A stretch of 14,313 nt of DNA from CALKWS01 sp035302405 (GCA_035302405.1 DATGSR010000200.1:1-14313); one strand, 5' to 3'. Shown: positions 7,304 to 14,074, counted from the first letter of the stretch. The notes: generated by a model from the letters alone, not told the origin. Numbers and translations are program-made.

Positions 7304-7951
7304 CTACCTGGTGGTAGCCGAGCGTTTCACCGCGGCCAGTAGCCCTCCGCCACTGGGCAGCAGTGCGGGGAGGAGCCGCTCGTCGTCGCGGATCGTTTTG
7401 CCCAACTCGCGCATCGCCACCGTGGCCTCATCGCGCCGCGCCGGATCGGCCACCCGGTCGTACCACAGGGCGTCGGCGACGGCGAGCACGCCACCGGTGC
7501 GCAGCATCCGAATGCCCTGGTCGGCGTAATCGCCCGCTTCCGCCGGGTCGCCGTCGATCACCACCATGTCGTAGGCGCCATCGGCCAGCCGGGGGAGTAC
7601 GTCCAGGGCGCGCCCGGAGATGGTGCGCACGCGCGTGGAGGTGATGCCGGCCTGGCTGAAGACCTCCTTGGCGGCGCGCTGGTGTTCCGGCTCCACATCG
7701 ATCGTGGTGAGCACACCGCCGGCGCGGATGCCTTCAAGCAGCCACAGCCCGGACACTCCGGTTCCGGTACCCACCTCGGCCACCGCGTGGGCATCGGCGG
7801 TCGCGGCCAGCAACCGGAGCGCGGCGCCCACACCGGGGGAGACCGGACTGATCCCGAACTCCTCGGCCCGGTCCCGAGCCTCCTGGAGTGGCTCGGGTTC
7901 GATGATGAACTCTTCGGTGTAGGCCCAACTCTGGGCCTTGTCGGCAGCGAT
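7304..7951 (-). CDS. O-methyltransferase (family 3, SAM-dependent), apparent AUC start
   Basis: A class I SAM-dependent methyltransferase of the catechol-type family 3, acting on an unknown small hydroxylated acceptor. Seen: motif I AEVGTGTGVSG at 58-68, the acidic TTIDVEPEH after the second strand, YDMVVIDGDP as the metal/substrate strand, and GGVLAVADALW. The family N-terminus (ADKAQSWAYTEEF) is clearly encoded, but no ATG, GTG or TTG precedes it in frame before a stop. The codon aligned with the usual Met is ATC at 7951-7949, and GGAGG stands 6 nt before it. Third-position bias begins just there. A downstream GTG at 7831 would give only 175 residues and delete 40 conserved ones. The gene corresponds in place to M. 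tuberculosis Rv1220c, as I recall. It is convergent with pepA and divergent from htrA. Confidence 0.85.
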   Translation of the reverse strand: MAADKAQSWAYTEEFIIEPEPLQEARDRAEEFGISPVSPGVGAALRLLAATADAHAVAEVGTGTGVSGLWLLEGIRAGGVLTTIDVEPEHQRAAKEVFSQAGITSTRVRTISGRALDVLPRLADGAYDMVVIDGDPAEAGDYADQGIRMLRTGGVLAVADALWYDRVADPARRDEATVAMRELGKTIRDDERLLPALLPSGGGLLAAVKRSATTR

Positions 7952-7957
7952 GATGGG

Positions 7958-7962
7958 CCTCC
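7958..7962 (-). promoter_or_regulatory. Ribosome binding site before the ATC start of the O-methyltransferase
   Basis: GGAGG on the minus strand with a 6-nt gap to the ATC at 7951. It is the best Shine-Dalgarno match in this gap and points to that codon. It is kept as its own feature because it decides an unusual start. Confidence 0.6.
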
Positions 7963-8279
7963 CAGTACTAGTGACGTGTGATGTTGATGTTATCGGTGTG
8001 CACGATGACGTACCGAGGGGTTCCTTCAGGCACTATGGCAGTACGCGTCGAATCGGCGTTACAGACGGGTCACGAAGGGAGCGACGTGCGGAGTAAGTGC
8101 CCGAGAGCGCAGCAGCGGACCCCTGACGCCCAGGGCCCCGGCCCCGGCGGTCACAATAGCCGCCGCGGCAGATACGTCGCTCGTGCCATGCCAACGCGCA
8201 AAAAGCGCTGTCGGACAGCACCGAAGCAGGCTCGTGCCGGACATACGCGCTTTCGTACAGGATCGGAGACAATGAGGCG
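7963..8279. other. Divergent intergenic region between the O-methyltransferase and htrA genes
   Basis: About 320 bp that must hold the promoters of both flanking genes. On the minus strand TAACAT, within the complement of 7983-8000, is a possible -10 for the methyltransferase. On the plus strand I find no convincing -35/-10 pair for htrA. Base composition is less G/C-rich than in the genes, and third-position bias is absent in every frame, so I see no gene here. In M. tuberculosis this position holds sigE and rseA; nothing resembling either is present. Confidence 0.6.
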
Positions 8280-10109
8280 ATGAGTTCATCTGACCGTGAA
8301 CCACAGCCGGACACGGCCCGACCGTCACAACAGACTCCTGCCCATTCATCGCAAGCAGACCCGGAAGCGGCGCAGCCGGATATCCCGCCTGCGCAGCTCG
8401 ACATCCCGCCCGCGCAGCACCGGCAACCGGAGGGTGCGTCGTCCCAGGGGCTGCCTCCCGAGCGTCCGCAGACCGGGCCGGTTGGACCACCGGACAGTCA
8501 GGCGACCCAGGAGCAGTCGTTCCGAGGGCACCCGGTCCAGGACCAAGCGCCATCCGGCGCCGCCGGCGCAACAAGCGGCGCGGGAGCGGGTGTTGGCGCA
8601 GCGACCGGCACCGGCACGGGAGCAAGCGCTGGCGCAGCGACCGATGCGGGCGCGGGAACGCGGGCTGCGGCTGCCTCCGAAGGTTGGAGCGGGTCTGACG
8701 CGTCACCGCGTACGGCTCCGGATGCGCCTCAGGCCTCGGCCCGCCTGCCGTGGCAGAACCCTTCCGGGCGTCCGTCAGGAGCAGCCGGCCCGGCTGTCTC
8801 GGTCCCACCAGGATCTGCACCGTCGGCACCACCCGAATCTGAGCGGTCGGCGGCACCCGGTCCGTCGCACCATGACACCGCCCGCTTCGATCCGGCCGGC
8901 GTCCACACCCGTGAGTACCCGGGCCAGTCTCACACCAGTCAGGCCGCCAGCCAGCACCGCCCCGCCCACCCGTACCAAGACCGCACCCGCCCCGACCGGA
9001 ACCCACGCCGTCGGCGGGGCGTACCTGGCGCCATCGTCGCCGTCCTGATGATCCTGTCCTTGCTGGTCGGCGGACTGCTCGGGTTGCTGGCCGGTCAGTA
9101 CCTGCCTCCCGTTCCGGACGCGGACGCGGGCGCTGAGCCACAGGGTCCCGCTCCCGCGGCGGCGGGCAGCGGCCCGGCGCTCAACGATGCCTCGGTCGCC
9201 GAAATCGCCGATGCGGTGCTGCCCAGCACCGTGTTCATCCAGGTGCGCGCGGGTGGGGAGGGGTTCACCGGCAGCGGTTTCGTGTTCGACGACGAAGGGC
9301 ACATCGTCACCAACGAGCACGTCATCGCCCCGGCATTGGAAGGGTCTGAGAGCCGGGTCGTGGTGACCTTCCACGACGGCGTCGAGCGGGAAGCCGAGAT
9401 CGTCGGCGCCACACGCGACTACGACCTTGCAGTGCTCAAAGTGGACCGTACCGACGTGGCGGCCCTGACACTCGGCGACTCCGACGCCTTACAAGTGGGC
9501 GACCCGGTGGTGGCGATCGGCGCCCCGTTGGGCCTGGAAGGAACGGTGACCTCGGGGATTGTCAGCGCCCAGAACCGGGCGGTCCGGGTGGGGGCGGACG
9601 GATCCACCTTCATCAACGCCATCCAGACCGACGCCGCGATCAACTTGGGCAACTCCGGTGGGCCGCTGGTGGACGCCACCGGTGCCGTCATCGCGGTGAA
9701 CACCGCCATTGCCGCCCAACCCGGGCAGAGCGGCAGCATCGGGCTCGGATTCGCCATCCCCAGTTCCCAGGTGGCCCGCACCGCTCAGCAAATCATCGAC
9801 ACCGGCGAGGCCACCTACCCCGTGATCGGAGCAACGCTTGACCCCACCTACACCGGTGAGGGCGTGCAGGTGCACAGCGAGACCATCGAGGGGGAGGAGC
9901 CGATCGCCTCCGGCGGGCCTGCGGACCAAGCGGGACTTCAGCCCGGCGATGTGATCGTGGCGATTAACGGCACACCGGTCACCAGCGCCGAGGAACTAAT
10001 CGTGCGCATCCGCGCCCACGCACCCGGCGAGGCCATCACGCTGACCATCCGGGAGGACGGCCGAGACCGCGACATCGAGGTAACTCTGGGAGAACAACAG
10101 AGCGGCTGA
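8280..10109 (+). CDS. htrA: HtrA/DegP-like membrane-anchored serine protease with PDZ domain
   Basis: An envelope quality-control protease of the S1C family. The 609-residue chain has a long, disordered, Pro/Gln/Ala/Gly-rich cytoplasmic N-terminus (about 1-247), one membrane segment at about 251-272, then the extracytoplasmic trypsin-like domain and a C-terminal PDZ domain at about 505-605. The catalytic triad is intact: His347 in VTNEHVI, Asp382 in DYDLAVLKV, Ser459 in GNSGGPL. The PDZ carries the GGPADQAGLQPGDVI loop. Such proteins cut misfolded envelope proteins. The ATG at 8280 has a weak GAGG just upstream. tatB follows after 33 bp, as in M. tuberculosis Rv1223-Rv1224. The N-terminal tail contains a double DIPPAQ repeat and an Ala/Gly/Thr-rich repeat, and its first codons have weaker third-position bias than the rest, so the exact start is less certain than the identity. 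Confidence 0.93.
   Translation: MSSSDREPQPDTARPSQQTPAHSSQADPEAAQPDIPPAQLDIPPAQHRQPEGASSQGLPPERPQTGPVGPPDSQATQEQSFRGHPVQDQAPSGAAGATSGAGAGVGAATGTGTGASAGAATDAGAGTRAAAASEGWSGSDASPRTAPDAPQASARLPWQNPSGRPSGAAGPAVSVPPGSAPSAPPESERSAAPGPSHHDTARFDPAGVHTREYPGQSHTSQAASQHRPAHPYQDRTRPDRNPRRRRGVPGAIVAVLMILSLLVGGLLGLLAGQYLPPVPDADAGAEPQGPAPAAAGSGPALNDASVAEIADAVLPSTVFIQVRAGGEGFTGSGFVFDDEGHIVTNEHVIAPALEGSESRVVVTFHDGVEREAEIVGATRDYDLAVLKVDRTDVAALTLGDSDALQVGDPVVAIGAPLGLEGTVTSGIVSAQNRAVRVGADGSTFINAIQTDAAINLGNSGGPLVDATGAVIAVNTAIAAQPGQSGSIGLGFAIPSSQVARTAQQIIDTGEATYPVIGATLDPTYTGEGVQVHSETIEGEEPIASGGPADQAGLQPGDVIVAINGTPVTSAEELIVRIRAHAPGEAITLTIREDGRDRDIEVTLGEQQSG
8376..8417 (+). repeat. Tandem seven-codon repeat in the htrA tail
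   Basis: Two copies of 21 bp encode PDIPPAQ and LDIPPAQ (residues 33-46 of the protease). The DNA copies differ at several third positions, so the amino acids are conserved more than the bases. Confidence 0.6.
8595..8643 (+). repeat. Direct repeat in the Ala/Gly-rich htrA segment
   Basis: GGCGCAGCGACCG occurs at 8595-8607 and again at 8631-8643, a 36-bp offset that keeps the frame (12 codons). It encodes part of an Ala/Gly/Thr-rich low-complexity stretch around residues 95-125. Confidence 0.6.
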
Positions 10110-10129
10110 ATCCGGTGCATCGACAAGGT

Positions 10130-10135
10130 TAGAAT
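10130..10135 (+). promoter_or_regulatory. -10 element of a probably leaderless tatB transcript
   Basis: TAGAAT ends 7 nt before the tatB ATG at 10143, with no Shine-Dalgarno sequence between. A weak -35 (CTGAAT, 10106-10111) lies 18 bp upstream, overlapping the htrA stop region. tatB could therefore be made separately from htrA. Confidence 0.6.
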
Positions 10136-10142
10136 CGCCGGT

Positions 10143-10862
10143 ATGAACATCAATGGTGAGGAACTCATCCTCCTCATCATCATCGCCGTCATCGTGATCG
10201 GGCCGGAGCGGTTGCCCACCTACGCCGAACAACTCGGCCAGTTGGTTCGCAACCTGAAGAAGATGGCCACCGGTGCCACGGAGCGGGTGAAGGAGGAACT
10301 CGGCGAAGAAGCCGAGGACCTGGACCTGTCCCAATTCGACCCGCGCAAGTACGACCCCCGGCGGATCGTGCGCGAGGCCCTCACCGACGACGTGCTGCCC
10401 GCCAGTCGTCCGGCGCGCCCGGCGCGCACCACCGGTAGCCGGCCGGTGTCCTCGGTGCGCAGTTCCACCGCAAACCGTCGCCCGGGCCAGTCCGGTCAGG
10501 CCGGGCGGCGCAATGCGGTCGGCACGCAACACAAGGCCGACGACGGCGCCCGTGCCACCGTCACCAACGCCGGCACCGCAGCGGTCACCGAGGGCAAAAC
10601 CGAGGTGAGCACCCCGCGGTCCGAGTCCGCCACAGCAGCGGGTTCAGCCGCAGTCGCCGGTGCAGCGGGGCTTGCCACCAACGGCAAGCCCGAAGCGGGT
10701 CAAGATACTCCCGGGTCAGACCACGCGGAGCAGTCCGTCTCCGCCGGGGCTACAGTGCCGGATGATCCGCTGAGCCAGGAGCCGCCCGCAACCCCGGACA
10801 CGTCACCTGAGGCCGAGGAACTTGTGCCCGCCGGGGCGCCGTTCGACGACGAAGCCACCTAG
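10143..10862 (+). CDS. tatB: Sec-independent protein translocase subunit TatB
   Basis: A component of the twin-arginine translocase, which exports folded proteins; TatB with TatC forms the signal-peptide receptor. Seen: a short N-terminal membrane helix (about residues 8-19), the hinge Gly20-Pro21 in IGPERLP, and an amphipathic helix YAEQLGQLVRNLKKMATGA along the inner membrane face. The FDPRKYDPRRIVREAL stretch (about 66-82) is typical of actinobacterial TatB and separates it from TatA. The protein is 239 residues; beyond about 90 it is a disordered Ala/Thr/Pro-rich acidic tail, longer than in E. coli TatB (171). The ATG start follows a TAGAAT box with leaderless spacing. Its position after htrA matches M. 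tuberculosis tatB. It is convergent with mrp. Confidence 0.92.
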   Translation: MNINGEELILLIIIAVIVIGPERLPTYAEQLGQLVRNLKKMATGATERVKEELGEEAEDLDLSQFDPRKYDPRRIVREALTDDVLPASRPARPARTTGSRPVSSVRSSTANRRPGQSGQAGRRNAVGTQHKADDGARATVTNAGTAAVTEGKTEVSTPRSESATAAGSAAVAGAAGLATNGKPEAGQDTPGSDHAEQSVSAGATVPDDPLSQEPPATPDTSPEAEELVPAGAPFDDEAT

Positions 10863-10874
10863 GCCGCCTGGGGA

Positions 10875-10892
10875 GCCGCGTTGACCCGCGGC
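10875..10892 (+). terminator. Weak hairpin after tatB
   Basis: GCCGCG and CGCGGC flank a 6-nt loop (TTGACC) 12 nt after the tatB stop. A 6-bp G/C-only stem without a T-run may be an actinobacterial-style terminator for tatB, but the short stem makes this tentative. Confidence 0.3.
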
Positions 10893-10933
10893 GTCGCCGT
10901 ACGTTCCGTGGTGTCGCCATCCTCGTGTGTAGC

Positions 10934-11014
10934 GTAAACCGGCGGAGCGTTCGATGGCGGCTGTGTAAACTCGCGGAGCGTTCGACGACGGAGGCCGTCA
11001 ACCTGCGGAGCCGG
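10934..11014. repeat. Degenerate 31-32 bp repeats in the tatB/mrp convergent gap
   Basis: Two good copies and one partial copy start with GTAAAC or GTCAAC at 10934, 10965 and 10997 (spacing 31 and 32). The copies share GCGGAGCGTTCGA in the first two units, shortened to GCGGAGC in the third. They lie between two convergent genes, so they would be at the 3' ends of both transcripts. They are not CRISPR-like because there are no unique spacers. Confidence 0.6.
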
Positions 11015-11022
11015 CCTGCCGG

Positions 11023-12147
11023 TCAGCCGACGGGGGAGATCGCTAGTTTGCGGCCGGCTAATCCGAGGGAGCGATGCCCCAGGGACCCTGCCACATCACG
11101 CAGAACCTGGGCCGCGGGGGAGTCCTGCTCGGTGCGCACCAGCGGCACGCCGGAGTCGCTGCCCTCGCGTAGGGCCACCTCGATGGGCACCTGGCCCAGC
11201 AACGGCACATCGGTGCCGAGTACCTCGGTGAGGCGGTCTGCCACCCGCTGCCCGCCTCCTGCGCCGAACAGTTCCAAGCGGCTGCCGTCGGGCTGCTCGA
11301 GCCAGGACATGTTCTCGATGACCCCGGCGATGCGCTGATTGGTGGCCTGCGCCATGGACCCGGCCCGCTCGGCTACCTCGGCTGCGGCCAACTGCGGGGT
11401 GGTCACCACGAGAATTTCTGCCCCGGGCAGCAACTGCGCCACGGAGATGGCGATGTCACCGGTGCCCGGTGGCAGGTCCAGCAACAGCACGTCCAGGTCG
11501 CCCCAGAACACCTCGGCCAGGAACTGTTGCAGGGCGCGGTGCAGCATCGGGCCGCGCCACACCACCGCCTTGCCCGGTTGGGTGAACATGCCGATGGAGA
11601 TGACTTTCACTTCCTCGGCCACGGGGGGCAGGATCATGTCGTCGACCTTGGTGGGCCCGCCTTCGACGCCAAGCATCCGGGGAATGGAGAACCCGTACAC
11701 GTCGGCGTCGATGACGCCTACCTTGAGCCCGTCGGCGGCCATCGCCGCCGCCAGGTTCGCCGTCACCGAGGACTTGCCCACCCCGCCCTTACCGGACGCG
11801 ACGGCATAGACCCTGGTGAGGGAGTCAGGCTGGGAGAACGGGATCACGGGCTCGGCCTTGCCGCCGCGCAGCTTGGTGCGCAGTGCGGTGCGTTCCTCAT
11901 CGGTCATCACCGTCAACTCCACGGTGCAGGAAGCCACTCCGGGAACTTTCTCCACCGCGGTGCGCACATCGCGGGTGATGGTGTCCCGCATCGGGCACCC
12001 GGCGATGGTCAGCGCGACCAGCACCGTGACGTTCCCGTCCTCACCCACCTGGATCGATCGGACCATGTCCAGATCGGTGATCGGCCGGCGGATCTCCGGA
12101 TCCAGCACTGATTCCAGGGCGGTGTGAACTTCCTGCTCGGTGGTCAT
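11023..12147 (-). CDS. mrp: Mrp/ApbC-type P-loop ATPase, iron-sulfur cluster carrier
   Basis: A 374-residue Mrp/NBP35 family ATPase thought to hold and deliver Fe-S clusters in the cytoplasm. Domain order: an N-terminal MIP18/DUF59 domain (about 1-95, with AGCPM around Cys51), then the deviant Walker A loop SGKGGVGKSS at 118-127, the switch I stretch VIDADVYGFSIPRML, and the Walker B region VLLLDLPPGTGD at 220-231. The CXXC pair that binds the cluster at the dimer interface in E. coli-type Mrp, expected soon after VIENMS (276-281), is absent; only Cys51 and Cys74 remain in the protein. I believe this is usual for actinobacterial Mrp. The ATG at 12147 is preceded by a TAGACT box at leaderless spacing and no ribosome site. 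It is convergent with tatB, as in M. tuberculosis mrp nearby. Confidence 0.93.
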   Translation of the reverse strand: MTTEQEVHTALESVLDPEIRRPITDLDMVRSIQVGEDGNVTVLVALTIAGCPMRDTITRDVRTAVEKVPGVASCTVELTVMTDEERTALRTKLRGGKAEPVIPFSQPDSLTRVYAVASGKGGVGKSSVTANLAAAMAADGLKVGVIDADVYGFSIPRMLGVEGGPTKVDDMILPPVAEEVKVISIGMFTQPGKAVVWRGPMLHRALQQFLAEVFWGDLDVLLLDLPPGTGDIAISVAQLLPGAEILVVTTPQLAAAEVAERAGSMAQATNQRIAGVIENMSWLEQPDGSRLELFGAGGGQRVADRLTEVLGTDVPLLGQVPIEVALREGSDSGVPLVRTEQDSPAAQVLRDVAGSLGHRSLGLAGRKLAISPVG

Positions 12148-12153
12148 GGCACG

Positions 12154-12159
12154 AGTCTA
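12154..12159 (-). promoter_or_regulatory. -10 element of a probably leaderless mrp transcript
   Basis: TAGACT on the minus strand occupies -12 to -7 relative to the A of the mrp ATG. GACC about 18 bp further upstream is a partial -35 (complement of 12178-12183). No Shine-Dalgarno sequence is present. Confidence 0.6.
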
Positions 12160-12203
12160 CGTTCGATTTCGCCACCCGGTCGGCACAGAAATCGCGTCCG
12201 GCC

Positions 12204-12363
12204 GGCCCAGTTGGTGCCCGCCCATCCGGTCGGTGGCCGCCCATCCGGTTGGTGCCCGCTCATCCGGTTGATGTCCGCTCATCCGGTCCGTGCCCGCTCA
12301 ACTCGGTCCGCGCCGCTCAGCGCGTTGCGCACCGCTCAGTGCGCCGACTCTCAGTGCGCCGAC
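12204..12363. repeat. Tandem array of 19-bp units between mrp and the DeoR gene
   Basis: Units begin at 12204, 12223, 12242, 12261, 12280, 12299, 12318 and 12337, each exactly 19 bp. The four central copies follow CATCCGGTTGGTGCCCGCT closely; the outer ones decay. At the right end a 13-bp block, TCAGTGCGCCGAC, is itself repeated at 12336-12348 and 12351-12363, and the second copy contains the stop codon of the DeoR gene. The unit length is not a multiple of three, so the array is non-coding, and there are no spacers. Confidence 0.85.
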
Positions 12364-13169
12364 GTGGCGCCGACCGAGTTATCGGCGGCGATGATGACGT
12401 CCAGGCCCGCATGCGTCAGCGCCTGCCGGTCGCCATCGTTAATGGCCGCATCGGTGACGAGTCCCGCGAACTGGCCCACCGGCCCCACCGTGGCGAAGGC
12501 TCGCGCGTTGATCTTGGAGGAGTCCGCCACCAGCCACGCCTGCTCCGCGCGCTGGGCCATCAATCCGTTGACCTGGGCCTCGGCGTCGTCGTGCACCATC
12601 GCCCCGTGCCGGGGGTGCAAACCGTTGATACCGATGAAGGCCACGTCCAGGTTCACCCGCTCCAGCATCAGGTCGCTGTAAGGACCTACTAGTTCATAGG
12701 AACGGGGCTGGATCACGCCACCGGTGATCACCACCCGCAGGTAGGGCCGGATCAGTAACTGGGCTGCGATGTTGACGGCGTTGGTCACCACGGTCAGCCC
12801 CGGTTCGGGACCGTCCTCGGCCAGGTCTGTGCGCTGCCCCAGGGCGGAGGCGATCGCGGTGCAGGTGGAGCCGCCGGTCAGGCCGATGCGCGACCCGGGC
12901 GGGACCAGGTCCATCACCGCCGCTGCGATGGCTTCCTTGGCCCGGGCGTGTTGTTCGCGTTTGTACCGCAACGGCAGGTCGTAGGCCACCGTGTGGGCGG
13001 TCGCCCCGCCGCGGGTGCGGTTCACCAGTTGCCGGGAGGCCAACGCATCCAGGTCCCGCCGTGCGGTGGCCGGGGACACCCCGAAGGTCTGGACGATCTC
13101 CTCCACCTCCACCCGCTCGGCCCGCCCGAGTAGGTCCAGGATGGCGGCCAGCCGTTCATCGCGGCTCAT
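12351..13169 (-). CDS. DeoR/GlpR-family transcriptional regulator
   Basis: A 272-residue sugar-operon regulator. The N-terminal winged helix-turn-helix lies at about 1-57, with the family signature VEVEEIVQTFGVSPATARRD (21-39) and LVNRTRGGA. The C-terminal DeoRC sensor domain of the ISOCOT fold binds a phosphorylated sugar: IGLTGGST at 95-102, VVTNAVNIA at 127-135, ITGG at 148-151 and VADSSKI around 214-220. Its ATG overlaps the stop of the aldolase gene by four bases (ATGA), so the two are translated together. By family logic it should repress the kinase-aldolase operon until a phosphosugar binds; this is inference. Its last codons lie in a short duplicated block that borders the 19-bp repeat array. 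Confidence 0.93.
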   Translation of the reverse strand: MSRDERLAAILDLLGRAERVEVEEIVQTFGVSPATARRDLDALASRQLVNRTRGGATAHTVAYDLPLRYKREQHARAKEAIAAAVMDLVPPGSRIGLTGGSTCTAIASALGQRTDLAEDGPEPGLTVVTNAVNIAAQLLIRPYLRVVITGGVIQPRSYELVGPYSDLMLERVNLDVAFIGINGLHPRHGAMVHDDAEAQVNGLMAQRAEQAWLVADSSKINARAFATVGPVGQFAGLVTDAAINDGDRQALTHAGLDVIIAADNSVGATSAH

Positions 13170-14041
13170 CGCTCACCCGTGCCGATGTTCTCCTCACCCG
13201 GGGCCGACTCGCCGGTGATCAGGTTGATGACGGCGGCGGTCTCGGCCGCCATCGCGGTGCGGCCCGCTGCCAGGTACTTACGGGAATCCACCAACTCGGG
13301 ATCTGCCGCGAGGCGCTCTCGGACAGCGCCGGTGAACGCCCGCACCAGTTGGGTGGAGACGTTGATCTTGCGCATGCCCGCCTCGATAGCCGCGCGGATC
13401 GATTCCTCCGGCACCCCCGAGGAGCCGTGCAGCACCAGCGGCACCGGCACGGCCTGTGCCAAGTCAGCCACCAGATCCACGTCGATGCTGGCGGTTTTGG
13501 TGGTCATCGCGTGCGAGCTGCCGACTGCTACTGCCAAGGCGTGTACGCCGGTCTCGGCCACGAACCGGCGTGCCTCCTCCGGGTCGGTCCGCACGCCGGG
13601 GGCATGAGCGCCGTCCTTACCGCCGACCTCACCCAGTTCGGCTTCCACCATGATGCCCGCTGCGCCGGCTTCGGTCACCACCTGGGCGGTGGTGGCAACG
13701 TTCTGTTCATAGGGCAGCGCGGCGCCGTCGTACATCACCGAGGAGAAACCCAACGCGATCGCCTCGCGCACCAACTGCACGTCCTCGGCGTGGTCCAGGT
13801 GCAGGGACAGCGGCGCCTTGGCCTGTTCGGCGACGGCGCGCACCGCAGCCGCGATCGGTGCCAGCGATCCGTGGTAGCGCACGCAGTTCTGGGAGATCTG
13901 CAGCACGGCGGGTTGCCCGGTCTGTTCGGCGGCGGCCGCGATCGCCTCCGCTGATTCCAGGTGGATCACGTTCAACGCAGGCACGGCGGTGCCGCGGCGG
14001 GTGGCGTGGTCGAGGAGTTCACGAGTGGTGACCAACGGCAT
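13166..14041 (-). CDS. Class II ketose-bisphosphate aldolase (tagatose/fructose-bisphosphate type)
   Basis: A zinc-dependent aldolase that splits a ketose 1,6-bisphosphate into dihydroxyacetone phosphate and glyceraldehyde 3-phosphate. The 291-residue length fits the short GatY/KbaY group. Catalytic and metal residues are visible: Asp83 and the zinc ligand His84 in SLHLDHAED, Glu135 in VEAELGEVGG, zinc ligands His177 in GSSHAM and His205 in VLHGSSG, and the phosphate-binding KINVSTQL loop at 225-232. The ATG at 14041 has AAAGGAA 6 nt upstream. A PfkB-family kinase gene ends 33 bp before it and the regulator overlaps its end, so this is one operon. The kinase partner suggests tagatose 1,6-bisphosphate or a related ketose, but fructose bisphosphate cannot be excluded. 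Confidence 0.92.
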   Translation of the reverse strand: MPLVTTRELLDHATRRGTAVPALNVIHLESAEAIAAAAEQTGQPAVLQISQNCVRYHGSLAPIAAAVRAVAEQAKAPLSLHLDHAEDVQLVREAIALGFSSVMYDGAALPYEQNVATTAQVVTEAGAAGIMVEAELGEVGGKDGAHAPGVRTDPEEARRFVAETGVHALAVAVGSSHAMTTKTASIDVDLVADLAQAVPVPLVLHGSSGVPEESIRAAIEAGMRKINVSTQLVRAFTGAVRERLAADPELVDSRKYLAAGRTAMAAETAAVINLITGESAPGEENIGTGER

Positions 14042-14047
14042 GGACGG

Positions 14048-14054
14048 TTCCTTT
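14048..14054 (-). promoter_or_regulatory. Ribosome binding site of the aldolase gene
   Basis: AAAGGAA on the minus strand with a 6-nt gap to the ATG at 14041. Confidence 0.65.
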
Positions 14055-14074
14055 GCTGCGGGCGGGGATGAAGG

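Noticed and set aside
8020..8024. GGAAC on the minus strand as an ECF (SigE-like) -35 box for the methyltransferase
   Set aside because: No matching GTT-type -10 at 16-19 bp downstream, so the pentamer alone is not evidence.
7978..8283. A 101-codon open frame ending in an ATGA overlap with htrA
   Set aside because: The overlap looks like coupling, but only about half of its later codons end in G or C, against the strong bias of real genes here, and the protein resembles nothing, including RseA.
8059..9141. A 360-codon minus-strand open frame over the htrA N-terminal tail
   Set aside because: Arg/Pro-rich translation without motifs, antisense to a clear HtrA tail; typical high-GC shadow.
12204..12363. 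CRISPR array
   Set aside because: Units follow each other directly at 19 bp with no unique spacers, and there is no cas gene nearby.
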